Origin: Agrobacterium vitis
GTDB taxonomy: Bacteria > Pseudomonadota > Alphaproteobacteria > Rhizobiales > Rhizobiaceae
DNA: 64,000 nucleotides
NCBI RefSeq assembly: GCF_037039395.1
Contig: NZ_CP146244.1
Location: 372,001 to 436,000 of the forward strand
Direction: 5' to 3'
Positions 62,946 through 64,000 of the stretch are shown in pieces. Each line of letters starts with the position of its first letter. Position 1 is the first letter of the stretch. Below the pieces are notes generated by a model, which had not been told where the DNA came from, ran no database searches, and saw nothing but the letters and a program-made list of their open reading frames with translations. Position numbers and translations under genes: made by a program.

Positions 62946-63274
62946 CCGGTGACGCGGCCATTCCGCCGCCTCCAATGGTCAGGACTTTCGACCGGGAGCC
63001 GAGGTCGGGGGAATCCGGTATTTTGCTGGTGAATTTCGCAGGTAGCGCGCTGGCCAATAGGGCGACGAGAACGGCGGATGCTGGTTCAAACCAGCCCGAG
63101 ATTGCTACCGTTTCCTCTCGATTTATGTCGTTGTCACCGGTGTCCTCCAAATTCCGCAATACGAAATTTCCTGCACAGATCAGCAGTCCGGCAGTTTTGC
63201 TTGCAAAGTCAATTTAGTTGACATCGTTTCATTTTAGATGACAGTATGGCGTCATAACGGGAGGAGGAGCCCCT
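62946..63274. promoter_or_regulatory. Upstream region of the sugar-binding protein gene, with a direct repeat
   Basis: No gene is evident. TTAGTTGACA (63214-63223) and TTAGATGACA (63234-63243) are direct repeats with exactly 20 bp period, so they face the same side of the helix; the first contains a TTGACA -35 hexamer. An activator or repressor site is likely. GAGGAGGAG (63261-63269) is a strong ribosome site. Confidence 0.45.
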
Positions 63275-64000
63275 ATGATGACTACCAGTTTCACGGCTAT
63301 CGCCGGGGATGCGTCACGTTGCGCGCGTCTTAGTTTGGCAGCATTTACCCTTGCATTGGCCTCAAGCGGTTCGGCGCTGGCTGCGCCCAAAGGGGATCTG
63401 GTCATCCTGCAATGGATGGCGGGGTCTGACCTTGAGGTGATTCAAAATCTGGAAAAAGCCTTCATGGCCAAATATCCGGATGTGAAAATCAAGGAAGTGC
63501 CGGTGACATGGTCCGGCGATCCGCGTGGGGGGCTTCGCACTTCGTTGATGGGCGGCGAAAAGGCCGACCTGATGATCAACACCTGGCCAGCGTTCCGCAC
63601 AGAACTTGTCACCGCCGGCCTTTTGCGCCCGCTGGATGATGCCTATTCCGCCATGAAGTGGGGAGAACGTCTCGACAATAGCTGGAAGGATCTCGGATCT
63701 GTCTCCGGCCAACTCTACGGCGTTACCTTCACTTACGGCGACCGCAGCGGTCTTTGGTATGACACCGGGACCTTCAAAAAGGCAGGAATTACCTCGCCGC
63801 CCAAGGATTGGGCGCAGTTCCTGGACACTATCGCCAAGCTGAAGAGCGCCGGTGTGGTGCCAATGGCCGTTCCTGCCAAGACATGGGCGCATGCCGAAGT
63901 GTTTGAAACACTGATCTTACGCGAGGGCGGGGCGGATCTTTCGCGCAAGCTGGTGGCCCACGAGATCCCCTGGACCGATGATCGCGTCAAGGCGGCTTTT
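63275..64000 (+). CDS. Sugar ABC transporter substrate-binding protein (family 1), cut by window edge
   Basis: First 242 codons of an extracellular solute-binding protein of family 1 (MalE type). The signal peptide spans about residues 1-36 (LSLAAFTLALASSGSALA). The mature part shows LVILQWMAGSDLEVIQNLEK, ADLMINTWPAFRTELVTAGL, LYGVTFTYGDRSGLWYDTGT and PPKDWAQFLDTIAKLKSAGV, typical for family 1. A stretch of about 180 residues is missing at the right edge. The start may be 63275 or 63278. It probably begins a new sugar-import operon. Confidence 0.9.
   Translation, partial: MMTTSFTAIAGDASRCARLSLAAFTLALASSGSALAAPKGDLVILQWMAGSDLEVIQNLEKAFMAKYPDVKIKEVPVTWSGDPRGGLRTSLMGGEKADLMINTWPAFRTELVTAGLLRPLDDAYSAMKWGERLDNSWKDLGSVSGQLYGVTFTYGDRSGLWYDTGTFKKAGITSPPKDWAQFLDTIAKLKSAGVVPMAVPAKTWAHAEVFETLILREGGADLSRKLVAHEIPWTDDRVKAAF

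Overview
The window reads as a stretch of accessory DNA from an alphaproteobacterium, most likely a member of the Rhizobiaceae (Agrobacterium, Allorhizobium or Rhizobium type). The reasons are the block at 39.8-49.8 kb, which has the layout of the rhizobial alpha-galactoside (agp) uptake operon, the density of catabolic ABC-transporter operons each with its own regulator, and a repeated intergenic element of a kind common in rhizobia. I see no rRNA, tRNA, replication or core housekeeping operons, so a secondary replicon or catabolic island is plausible (inference).

Layout. 1-11.8 kb: an aromatic or phenolic catabolic cluster. It holds a TetR regulator (cut by the left edge), a two-component flavin monooxygenase with a proline-rich N-terminus, a SnoaL-like protein, an MFS transporter, a flavin reductase, an extradiol-type dioxygenase, an outer-membrane porin, an acetoacetate-decarboxylase-like protein and a fumarylacetoacetate-hydrolase-like protein. 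A LysR fragment, a deaminase and a GntR regulator follow. 12.2-20.9 kb: a peptide-type ABC importer without its own ATPase, a GH1 beta-glycosidase, a cog3964 amidohydrolase, a RidA protein, a divergent IclR regulator and a SelA-like PLP enzyme. 21.2-25.7 kb: a membrane GGDEF protein, two transglutaminase-like proteins and a membrane protein. 26-29.8 kb: a PaoABC-type aldehyde oxidoreductase. 30-32.7 kb: a hybrid histidine kinase and a frameshifted LysR gene. 32.8-39.6 kb: ChaC, an exported haloperoxidase-like hydrolase, SDR and AKR reductases, an IS110/IS1111-type element inserted between AKR and its divergent LysR gene, and a GreA-like protein.

39.8-49.8 kb: AraC regulator, two GH4 glycosidases and the AgpABCD-type transporter, all on the minus strand except the regulator. 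50-54 kb: a secreted proline-rich protein and a membrane-anchored protein divergent from an OmpR/EnvZ-type two-component pair, then a J-domain protein. 54.1-62.9 kb: an L-fucose-type (non-phosphorylating) sugar pathway. A ribose-type ABC importer is followed by aldose dehydrogenase, lactonase, sugar-acid dehydratase and zinc alcohol dehydrogenase, all divergent from a GntR regulator flanked by two matching operator-like sites. The window ends inside a sugar-binding protein gene.

The items most worth following up are a putative guide (bridge) RNA region inside the IS1111-like element, the pair of TTGG-N5-CCAA sites around the fucose-type operon, an identical AT-rich 14-mer shared by two promoters in the aromatic cluster, and the uncharacterised GH1/cog3964/SelA-like/RidA operon. 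Functional assignments come from reading motifs in the translated sequence; no database search was run.
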